Shown here in pieces: positions 32,663-41,473 of a stretch of DNA of 41,473 nt. Location of the stretch: NCBI GenBank assembly GCA_032718475.1, contig JAUCBJ010002710.1, forward strand, positions 1 to 41,473, read 5' to 3'. Within the stretch, counting starts at the first letter, position 1, and each line of letters opens with the position of its first letter. The position numbers were made by a program, and so were the translations under genes. Below the pieces are notes generated by a model. It was given only the letters and a program-made list of their open reading frames with translations. It did no database searches and was not told where the DNA came from. This stretch comes from Nemertoderma westbladi (Eukaryota > Xenacoelomorpha > Nemertodermatida > Nemertodermatidae).

Positions 32663-33765
32663 GACCCGCAACTGGTTTGAATCTTATCTGTCAAATCGAG
32701 AACAATACGTTGCCATAGGAGACACGCATTCCAGCCGTCTGGCTAACGACAATGGGTTTCCCCAGGGTTCCATTCTCGGTGTTCTGCTCTACATCAGCGA
32801 TATACTTTCCGCAGGTAATTGAAGACGAAACATTAGCACCCATTTTGCCGACGACACAGCCCTAGCCTACAGTGATACTTGTTCAAAAAGTATATCTACA
32901 TCACTGAGTAATACTATGGACCGGGTTTTTCAATGGCACACTGGAAACAAACTGTGTATAAACTTTGAGAAAACTGAATATATCCTTTTCGGGACCCACC
33001 AACGACTAGCTACTGCTCCCGAATTGGATGTCTACTGCTGTAGGAAGGGCATTCCAAACCGGACATCAATCACCTACCTGGGAACGGAAATAAACGAACG
33101 ACTTACTGGCGAAGAAATGGCTTCAAAAATAGTAAAACGAGGAAACACCAGACTAAAGTTTCTACATCGCAATGGGTCCATACTCGACCGATCCCTCCAT
33201 AGAATGCTCTGTAACTCCCTCATTCAACCACATCTTGACTATGCGGCCTCTACATGGTTCTTCACTATTTGGGTCAGACTTCGTCAACAGAACAGCTCGA
33301 GGCCCTCCAGTGGAAGTGCGTTCGGTTCTGCTTGGGCCTCGGACCCAGAGCACAGATCGACGCACACCCACTACGTTGATATAAGCTGGCTCTCCCCCCA
33401 GCAACGTGTGGAGGATGTCATTCTCTCCTGGATGTATAAAGTAAAGCACGGTCTAGCCCCTCAATATCGTACGCCTCGCTAATACTGTACATTTCCACGA
33501 AGCCAGCTACTCCCTACGGTCAACTAGCGAACCTGCCTCAGTACCTTATCTTAGAAACACATTGTATGGCCAGAACTCGTTCAGTTTCCTTGGTCCCAAG
33601 CTGTGGAACGATCTAACCGCCAACATTATCATCTCAGCGTCCTTAATTGCTTTTAAGCATAGTGTTAAAAAATACTATCTTGCAAAAATAACAAACAAAC
33701 CAGCTATTATCCGCATTTACATAGTACATGTTTGGAATTCGGAATATTTTTTTTTATTCATTTAA
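32663..33765 (+). pseudogene. LINE-B RT and C-terminal region (CR1/L2-like)
   Basis: Continues the LINE-B RT after the array: TRNWFESYLSNREQYVAIG, then GFPQGSILGVLLYISDI, the catalytic HFADDTALAY (FADD at 32844-32855), FEKTEYILFG, SITYLGTEINERL and LIQPHLDYAASTW. The C-terminal part has WLSPQQRVEDV and the SFSFLGPKLWNDL signature typical of CR1/L2-type LINEs. A TGA at 32820-32822 interrupts the RT just before FADD. The frame shifts between about 33265 and 33370 (QLEALQWKCVRF is in another frame), with a further stop at 33481. It is a dead element. The 3' untranslated part probably runs to about 33900. Confidence 0.85.
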
Positions 33766-34567
33766 GAATTATTACCTTTGGTGGTCTCCCTCAACCTTCC
33801 TTGAATTATTTCTTAATAATAATTGTGTTAATAAATATAAAAAAATATTCTGACAATCTGACATCAGACATTGAGATGAACATTACAGCATTAATGTACC
33901 ATAATATTTTGAAAAATAAAAACCTGAAAAATGAAAAGTGAAACTCTTCTTACAGTTAGGGTAACCTACCAGTGACCTAAATCTTACAGTTACAGCTGTA
34001 GTCTGGTAGTTGACAGGTTGACAGTCAGAGACTAGGTCTACCGGTATACATTAGACTGGTACTGCAGTACTGTGGTACTGCTAGATATCGGTAGGCCTAT
34101 TTACTGATTTATGATAAAATAAAATTTGTCTTTTTGGTGTTTTTTTTGGGTAGGCTCTACCGCTGTAGCCTGTAGGCCTAATATTGTGTTTTTTTTTGGG
34201 TAATTCGTAGGACCCAATGCTGCAATGCATGAATGCCTACTGCCTACCGGTAGCAGCGGTAAGCTATAGGCCTAGGCTGATTGGCTTGCCTAGCACAGTA
34301 GCACAACAGGCTAGCTAGCTTGATAGTCAGATAGTACAGTATTACATTACCAGATTACCGGTAGGTACTGTCAAAGACTAACTGCTGAACTGAGTGATGA
34401 TAAGCAAATAATAGCTGAATACGAATACAGGAATACCGGCGAACTGGCAGGACGGGAATAGGCCTATATATATAGCTATATCTGTACCGGTATATAGCTG
34501 TATAACACTGAAACAGTATAATTAAATTTGGCCTAATATTATACATACACAAATGTAGTCCCATATA
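33766..34567. other. LINE-B 3' remnant and Rab21 upstream region
   Basis: The first part is AT-rich and may be LINE-B 3'UTR. From about 33960 the sequence is rich in ACCGGTA and TAGGCCTA words and should hold the Rab21 promoter and 5'UTR. No TATA box position is convincing. No other gene was seen. Confidence 0.45.
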
Positions 34568-37171
34568 ATGGCGAGTCAAATGAATCAACAATCACGAAAT
34601 TTTAAAGTTGTTCTTTTGGGCGAAGGTTGTGTTGGAAAAACTAGTCTGGTTCTTAGATACTGCGAGAATCGGTTTAACGATAAACATTACTCTACACTAC
34701 AGGCCTCGTTTTTAGTCAAGAGGCTGAATGTTGATGGAGAGAGAATGATTCTTAATATATGGGTGAGTCGTAAATGATCTTTAGTACCGGTATCGGTATC
34801 GGTACCGTACTCGTACTGTAATAATATTGTGACAATGTGAATTTACTTGTGTACTAGTCAAGTCGCCATATATAAACAAGTATAGAAGTTGTCTACTAAC
34901 TACTACTAGTCAGCTAAGTATATCTGTATATAGTCTGTCAGTTTGTATACAGTATAGTAGGCTATACTACTTTATAACAATTTGCGCTTACAGTTCCTAC
35001 CTTCCAGATATACCTACCAACCATCCAACACCTTTTAGGTTTCGTGAACTTCTCGGTAACCCATCTGGTGTCCGCACTTGGATGCCGATATTAATACTAT
35101 TGAACGGGTACAGCGTGATTTTACGAGATATTTGCCTGGTTTCTATGGCTGTATGGGTTATCCTACTGCGACAGACTGAAACAGCCAAATGAACAAATAA
35201 AATAAATAAACGAACTTGAAATTCGTCGAATATTGCATGACTTAGTTGAAATGAAACGTGTGCTGTGGACGTCTGAACCACCAGGGGTTTTTACCCTTGC
35301 ACCTCCCTATTCCACCTGTGGTCGCTCCCCCATTCCCGAAATGCTATTCACCAGAACCACATTATTACACGTCGTATTTCATTGTGGAACAATTTGCCAG
35401 AATCTGTGGTGTCGGCAACTTCCACCACTTGCTTTCGTAGAGCAGTGCTAGATTCTGTTGATCTACTAGACTAGGACATTGTTCTGGATCCTGGAAAAAC
35501 TCTTACACAGAGGTACACCTCCGAATTCGATAGGGATTAATAATCTGCAACAAGTGCCTTTATACTGCATCTGGTTTATATTAAATATACATTTTATTTA
35601 AGTAATTTATTTTTACCGTATTTTATTCGATTTTGTGGTACCTCTTATTGCTTTTGTCTTATTTTACTTCACTCTGTGGTGCCTCCCTTGCATAGCAGAG
35701 TGCCCTAAGTTGCACAATTGTGTATTTTAACCTGCGATACTATTGACTATTAAATCCATATTCAATTCAACCAATCAGAAAGTATTGTAAGAGTACCAAT
35801 ATTCAGTAGTTGCGTAGTTGGCCCTATGCCTTCACTGTAATTGTTTTACTGTTCAAATAAACGTTGCCATTCACTAAAATGAATTATTCCCTGGGCCGCC
35901 CAATGTTATATAGATTTTATATTTCGTGCACTTTTTTTTATATAGAAGCCGGCACAGCATTCTTAAAAATGCAGCTGCAATGCAGCATGATGATCCTAGT
36001 TCTAGTAGTAGTTCATGTAAAAATATAGTCATCTATGTTGTGAATTTTTTGTGTATTCTTGCATAATTTGGTACAATACTGATAACGACAATGGCCCTAA
36101 TTGGCTTGTCGGAGGAAATAAATAATAATAATAATAATTAAACGTATATTTTAATAAATACTGGTAAATATTTAGGATTGTGTTTACTGGTTTATGTCTC
36201 TGCAGGACACGGCAGGTCAGGAGAGGTTTCGAGCATTGGGGCCGATTTATTACAGAGATAGCCATGGTGCGGTCCTTGTTTACGATATAACAGACGAAGA
36301 TTCATTCTGTAAGGCAAAGACTTGGGTTACTGAGTTGCGGAAAATGTTGGGAGAGGATATAGTACTTTGTATAGCAGGTCAGTTACTATATACTCAAGCA
36401 ATGTCGTCCATTTCGGAAACCAAAACACAGATGCGCATATCATATCGTCTTAGTGAAATGCAAATACATCGATAAAAACAAAACGCAACGGACTCCAACA
36501 ATTATTTTTTCACCAAATGTTCCCATCAACACAGTATTTGTACCAAGTATCAAAGGAATTCACTGAAAGTAGCAAACGTTATTTTAGAAGTCAAAGTTTT
36601 CAAGCTTTCCGCCAACCGAGGAATGTCAATTTTGCCCATTATCTTGTTTTGGAGATATTTTTGACAAAAACTGACTTGAGTTTCGTAATCAAGGCATGAA
36701 AATATCCCTAGGGTGTAACTTTTATGAACTTTTACAACATACCAACGGAAATTGAACCAAAAACTCAAAAAAGGATACATTGTCGCACCCGCGACGCCCG
36801 ATAATTAATCGCGACAGCGATAAATGTACCGAACCTTAAAGTGCTGCAACTTTTGTTTGATCCCCTGCACGGATTGCGCTAAAATTTAGTTATATGTATT
36901 TGATCTCTGCAATTTTCAGCGAATTCTGAGTGGGTGGGTTACAAAAGTTAAAAATCCTGTACGATTTCGCATGAAATCACCCCAATATATTTCCAATATA
37001 TTATTATTGATGTTCTGGTATTTACAGGCAATAAGACAGATTTATCACCACAAGCCGTAGTGAGCGAGGCTGAGGCTGTTGAATTCTGTAAATCAGTTGG
37101 TGCATTTCATTGTTATACGTCCGCAAAGTTAAATAGAGGTATTGAAGAATTATTCTTGGACCTCTCCAAAA
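34568..37171 (+). CDS. Rab21: Rab21 small GTPase, first three coding exons (3' end outside window)
   Basis: Coding exons: 34568-34762 (donor GTGAGT), 36206-36377 (acceptor TGCAG, donor GTCAGT) and 37028-37171 (acceptor TTTACAG, donor GTAAGT). Phases 0, 1 and 1 join cleanly into 170 residues. All GTPase motifs are present: P-loop GEGCVGKTS (18-26), switch I Thr43, DTAGQE (66-71, after W65 at the splice), NKTD (124-127) and TSAK (153-156). The stretch YCENRFNDKHYSTLQASF and the GPIYYRD/YDITDEDSF region identify Rab21, a regulator of early endosome traffic and integrin endocytosis. The C-terminal roughly 50 residues, with the double-Cys prenylation site, are not found before the window ends. Introns hold several retroelement fragments and the satellite. 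Confidence 0.93.
35041..35475 (+). pseudogene. CR1-like LINE C-terminal fragment in Rab21 intron 1
   Basis: In mixed frames the plus strand reads NTIERVQRDFTRYLPGF, then RRILHDLVEM, then HIITRRISLWNNLPESVV followed by FRRAVLDSVDLL. This is the usual end of a CR1/Jockey-type LINE ORF2. Stops and frameshifts separate the parts, so it is a relic. Confidence 0.7.
35946..36012 (+). mobile_element. LINE-A 3'-end stub in Rab21 intron 1
   Basis: AAGCCGGCACAGCATTCTTA followed by the GCAGCTGCAATGCAGC segment and a TAGTAGTAG tail matches the last ~65 bp of LINE-A. A severely 5'-truncated insertion. Confidence 0.8.
36013..36141 (+). mobile_element. Possible LINE 3' end with (AAT)n tail
   Basis: A short stretch ending GGCTTGTCGGAGGAAATAA followed by (AAT)6 (about 36116-36138) resembles the 3' end of CR1/L2-type LINEs, which end in simple repeats. 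Judged only on style; no coding part is attached. Confidence 0.35.
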
Positions 37172-37665
37172 GTAAGTTCTTATTGTATTGTAGTTAGTAA
37201 GATTAGTAGCTATCATATTGATTGTGTTACAAAATCGTAAAAGTTTATTTCATTAATTTATGCTGTGTCTGTCTGTACCCAGTATACAATGCTATACACT
37301 ACAGCTATGCCCTATATTGTTATTGTGTGGGGTATAGCATACCTCTATAAATTTGAAACACAGATAGTTCCTCCTCCTCCTTCCTTATACTGAACCATAA
37401 TTTTTTTCGCTTTCAATCTTTAGCTACAAGCGTTTGAAAATTATCCGAGTAACACAAACATAATCTGAATTCCGTTGAGAAATACCTGAGATATGGGCGT
37501 TCAAAAGTTGCCTGGTTTTACATCTGCGCGAGGCTAATGTATTCTATTTCATGAATTCACCATATTCTAGAACGTTCGGTCCTCGGACTGTGCGGTGTTG
37601 GTACGGTGTACTTGGCGCTGTTGCGCTCATCACTGATGTGCCTTTCAGGTTGTGTGTCCGACGTA
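37172..37665. other. Rab21 intron 3, unique part
   Basis: Non-coding sequence between the Rab21 exon-3 donor and the satellite. A TTTAG acceptor-like site at 37421-37425 leads to a stop within five codons and no Rab C-terminus, so I do not call an exon here. Confidence 0.5.
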
Positions 37666-40600
37666 TCTATTGGTCACTGTGTTCTAATGGTCACTGTGTT
37701 ATATTGGTCACTGTGTTCTAATGGTCACTGTGTTCTATTGGTCACTGTGTTCTATTGGTCACTGTGTTCTATTGGTCACTGTGTTCTATTGGTCACTGTG
37801 TTCTATTGGTCACTGTGTTCTATTGGTCACTGTGTTCTATTGGTCACTGTTTCTATTGGTCACTGTGTTCTCTTGGTCACTTTTCTATTGGTCACTGTGT
37901 TCTATTGGTCACTGTGTTCTCTTGGTCACTGTTTTATTGGTCACTGTGTTCTATTGTTCACTGTGTTCTCTTGGTCACTGTGTTCTATTGGTCACTGTGT
38001 TCTAATGGTCACTATGTTCTATTGTTCACTGTGTTCTCTTGGTCACTGTTCTATTGGTCACTGTGTTCTAATGGTCACTATGTTCTATTGTTCACTGTTC
38101 TCTTGGTCACTGTTCTATTGGTCACTGTGTTCTATTGGTCACTGTGTTCTATTGGTCACTGTTTTCTATTGGTCACTGTGTTCTCTTGGTCACTGTTCTA
38201 GTGGTCACTGTTCTATTGGTCACTGTGTTCTCTTGGTCACTGTTCTATTGGTCACTGTGTTCTCTTGGTCACTGTGTTCTCTTGTTCACTGTTCTATTGG
38301 TCACTGTGTTCTCTTGGTCACTGTTCTCGTGGTCACTGTTCTATTGGTCACTGTGTTCTCTTGGTCACTGTTCTATTGGTCACTGTGTTCTCTTGGTCAA
38401 TGTGTTCTCTTGGTCACTGTTCTATTGGTCACTGTGTTCTTTTGGTCACTGTGTTCTCTTGGTCATTGTTCTAGTGGTCACTGTTATATTGGTCACTGTG
38501 TTCTCTTGGTCACTGTTCTAGTGGTCACTGTTCTATTGGTCACTGTGTTCTCTTGGTCACTGTTCTATTGGTCACTGTGTTCTCTTGGTCACTGTGTTCT
38601 CTTGTTCACTGTTCTATTGGTCACTGTGTTCTCTTGGTCACTGTTCTCGTGGTCACTGTTCTATTGGTCACTGTGTTCTCTTGGTCACTGTTCTATTGGT
38701 CACTGTGTTCTCTTGGTCAATGTGTTCTCTTGGTCACTGTTCTATTGGTCACTGTGTTCTTTTGGTCACTGTGTTCTCTTGGTCATTGTTCTAGTGGTCA
38801 CTGTTCTATTGGTCACTGTGTTCTCTTGGTCACTGTTCTCGTGGTCACTGTTCTATTGGTCACTGTGTTCTCTTGGTCACTGTTCTATTGGTCACTGTGT
38901 TCTCTTGGTCACTGTGTTCTCTTGGTCACTGTTCTATTGGTCACTGTGTTCTCTTGGTCACTGTGTTCTCTTGGTCACTGTGTTCTATTGGTCACTGTGT
39001 TCTATTGGTCACTGTTTTCTATTGGTCACTGTGTTCTCTTGGTCACTGTTCTATTGGTCACTGTATTCTCTTGGTCACTATGTTCTATTGGTCACTGTGT
39101 TCTCTTGGTCACTGTTCTATTGTCACTGTGTTCTCTTGGTCACTGTTCTAGTGGTCACTGTTCTATTGGTCACTTGTTCTCTTGGTCACTGTTCTCGTGG
39201 TCACTGTTCTATTGGTCACTGTGTTCTCTTGGTCACTGTTCTATTGGTCACTGTGTTCTCTTGGTCACTGTGTTCGCTTGGTCACTGTTCTATTGGTCAC
39301 TGTGTTCTATTGGTCACTGTGTTCTATTGGTTACTGTGTTCTCTTGGTCACTGTTCTATTGGTCACTGTTTTCTCTTGGTCACTGTTCTATTGGTCACTG
39401 TGTTCTCTTGGTCAATGTGTTCTCTTGGTCACTGTTCTATTGGTCACTGTGTTCTTTTGGTCACTGTGTTCTATTGGTCACTGTGTTCTATTGGTCACTG
39501 TGTTATATTGGTCACTGTGTTCTCTTGGTCACTGTTCTATTGGTCACTGTGTTCTCTTGGTCACTGTGTTCTATTGGTCACTGTGTTCTCTTGGTCACTG
39601 TTCTATTGGTCACTGTGTTCTCTTGGTCACTGTTCTAGTGGTCACTGTTCTATTGGTCACTGTGTTCTCTTGGTCACTGTGTTCTAGTGGTCACTGTGTT
39701 CTCTTGGTCACTGTGTTATATTGGTCACTGTGTTCTCTTGGTCACTGTTCTATTGGTCACTGTGTTCTAATGGTCACTGTTCTATTGGTCACTGTTCTAT
39801 TGGTCACTGTTCTATTGGTCACTGTTCTATTGGTCACTGTTCTATTGGTCATTGTTCTAGTGGTCACTGTTCTATTACTACTACTAGAATCGGCATGCTG
39901 CATTGCAGCTGCATTTTTAAGAATGCTGTGCCGGCTTGTCAACAAAATTGCACCGCCACAACTCCCTATCACCCATGACATTTGCTAGATCATCCGCATC
40001 TTCAAGGCCAGTGTCCTTTAAGATGCGTCTCAAGAAAGTCATGGGCTGTCATTGTTCTAGTGGTCACTGTTCTATTGGTCACTGTGTTCTCTTGGTCACT
40101 GTTCTATATGTCACTGTTCTACTGTGTTCTATTGGTCACTGTGTTCTCTTGGTCACTGTTCTATTGGTCACTGTGTTCTCTTGGTCACTGTTCTATTGGT
40201 CACTGTTCTATTGGTCACTGTGTTCTCTTGGTCATTGCTCTAGTGGTCACTGTTTTATTGGTCACTGTGTTCTCTTGGTCACTGTTCTCTTGGTCACTGT
40301 TCTCTTGGTAACTGTTCTCGTGGTCACTGTTCTTTTGGTCACTGTTCTATTGGTCACTGTGTTTTCTAGGTCACTGTGGTCACTGTTCTATTGGTCACTG
40401 TGGTCACTGTTCTCTTGGTCACTGTGTTCTAATGGTCACTGTTCTATTGGTCACTGTTCTATTGGTCACTGTTCTATTGGTCACTGTGTTCTATTGGTCA
40501 TTGTTCTAGTGGTCACTGTTCTATTGGTCACTGTGTTCTCTTGGTCACTGTTCTCGTGGTCACTGTTCTCTTGGTCACTGTTCTCTTGGTCACTGTTCTC

Positions 40601-41473
40601 GTGGTCACTGTTCTTTTGGTCACTGTTCTATTGGTCACTGTGTTTTCTAGGTCACTGTTCTATTGGTCACTGTTCTATTGGTCACTGTGTTCTCTTGGTC
40701 ACTGTTCTATTAGTCACTGTTCTATTGGTCACTGTGTTCTATTGGTCACTGTGTTCTATTGGTCACTGTGTTCTCTTGGTCATTGTTCTAGTGGTCACTG
40801 TTCTATTGGTCGGTGTGTTCTCTTGGTCACTGTTCTCGTGGTCACTGTTCTATTGGTCACTGTGTTCTATTGGTCACTGTTTTCTCTTGGTCACTGTGTT
40901 CTCTTGGTCACTGTTCTCGTGGTCACTGTTCTATTGGTCACTGTGTTCTATTGGTCACTGTGTTCTATTGGTCACTGTGTTCTCTTGGTCACTGTTCTCG
41001 TGGTCACTGTTCTATTGGTCACTGTGTTCTATTGGTCACTGTGTTCTCTTGGTCACTGTTCTATTGGTCACTGTGTTCTCTTGGTCATTGTTCTAGTGGT
41101 CACTGTTCTATTGGTCACTGTGTTCTCTTGGTCACTGTTCTCGTGGTCACTGTTCTATTGGTCACTGTGTTCTATTGGTCACTGTGTTCTATTGTCACTG
41201 TGTTCTCTTGGTCACTGTTCTATTGTCACTGTTCTACTGTGTTCTATTGGTCACTTGTTTCTCTTGGTCACTGTTTTCTTGGTCACTGTGTTCTCTTGGT
41301 CACTGTGTTCTCTTGTTCACTGTTCTATTGGTCATTGTGTTATATTGGTCACTGTTTTCTCTTGTACACTGCGTTCTCTCGTTCACTGTGTTCTATTTTC
41401 ACTGTTCTATTGGTCATTGTGTTCTATTAGTCACTGTTCTATTGGTCAGTGTTCTATGGGTCACTGTTCTCTT
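37666..41473. repeat. 15/17-bp satellite array (runs off the window end)
   Basis: Over 3.6 kb of two interleaved unit lengths: 17 bp (GGTCACTGTGTTCTATT) and 15 bp (GGTCACTGTTCTATT), differing by a TG. The variable trinucleotide before TGG is mainly TAT, TCT, TAG, TCG or TAA. A higher-order repeat of 320 bp is visible: 38265-38474 and 38585-38794 encode the same 69-residue frame. Open frames of up to 693 codons come from lack of stops in the unit and are not genes. The array is interrupted by a LINE-A 3' end at 39877-40049. It appears to lie in Rab21 intron 3. Confidence 0.93.
39877..40049 (-). mobile_element. LINE-A 3' end inserted in the satellite, with target duplication
   Basis: On the minus strand it runs from ACAGCCCATGACTTTCTTG to DKPAQHS-type coding and the GCAGCTGCAATGCAGC segment, ending in a (TAG)n tail at 39877-39887. 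It is flanked by a perfect 27-bp direct repeat at 39850-39876 and 40050-40076 (starts CATTGTTCTAG, ends GTTCTATT). This is the best preserved LINE-A insertion in the window. Confidence 0.9.

Noticed and set aside
28664-32680. 1338-codon plus-strand frame of ATIIEGDGSYTE repeats, and a similar minus-strand frame
   Set aside because: Both are open only because a 36-bp unit without stops in those frames is repeated 110 times. The unit derives from a LINE RT read in a different frame, and no start context, signal peptide or non-repeat domain supports a gene.
37421-37435. Possible fourth Rab21 exon after a TTTAG acceptor
   Set aside because: The phase-matched reading gives only four residues before a stop and lacks the Rab21 C-terminal region and cysteines.
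37606-41430. Long frames (up to 693 codons) rich in SLCSIGHCVLLVTVFYW-type repeats
   Set aside because: The satellite unit lacks stops in several frames, so long frames occur in all of them. The sequence sits in a predicted Rab21 intron and has no other protein-like feature.

Overview
The window is eukaryotic, most likely from an invertebrate animal. It is AT-rich, the one conserved housekeeping gene (Rab21) is split by canonical GT-AG introns, and the rest is dominated by LINE and Ty3/Gypsy retroelements, minisatellites and satellites. The word TAGGCCTA and its GTAGGCCTAC extension recur (near 40, 19470, 34090, 34170, 34270, 34460). I associate that habit with marine deuterostomes such as echinoderms, but this is a weak taxonomic hint only.

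Layout. (1) 1-12.5 kb: two complete, apparently single-exon SLC36-like amino acid transporter genes in tail-to-tail orientation (2517-4229 on + and 8799-10568 on -). Between and around them are a 54-bp minisatellite, a 63-bp minisatellite, a MITE-like inverted-repeat element (7165-7476), a BamHI-palindrome array (11335-11690) and two adjacent hairpins.

(2) 12.5-33.8 kb: a nested and rearranged retrotransposon block. A 5'-truncated LINE (here LINE-A, + strand) is split by a Ty3/Gypsy element on the - strand. The Gypsy LTRs (12953-13202 and 25242-25494) lie 12 kb apart and are flanked by the same 5-bp target copy, ACACT. Inside it are a 2.4-kb tandem duplication carrying a second 3' LTR and integrase, a second LINE-A copy on the - strand, and about 2.4 kb of unexplained sequence. 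LINE-A's 3' tail is fused to the RT of a second, CR1/L2-like LINE (LINE-B). The RT of LINE-B is interrupted by 110 copies of a 36-bp unit (28703-32662). All the retroelement genes look dead: the Gypsy RT lacks its YxDD region, the integrase has Lys where the third catalytic acid belongs, and LINE-B has stops and frameshifts.

(3) 34.5-41.5 kb: the first three coding exons of a Rab21 GTPase gene on +. The last coding exon, with the prenylated tail, is not in the window, so the large 15/17-bp satellite from 37666 to the window end appears to sit in a Rab21 intron. A LINE-A 3' end is inserted in that satellite with a 27-bp direct repeat.

How the genes relate: the transporters and Rab21 share no evident pathway beyond membrane/endolysosomal biology. 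The mobile elements explain most of the remaining DNA. Very long open frames over the 36-bp array, the 63-bp minisatellite and the satellite arise because the repeats lack stops; I do not call them genes. No prokaryotic-type system or CRISPR array is present.
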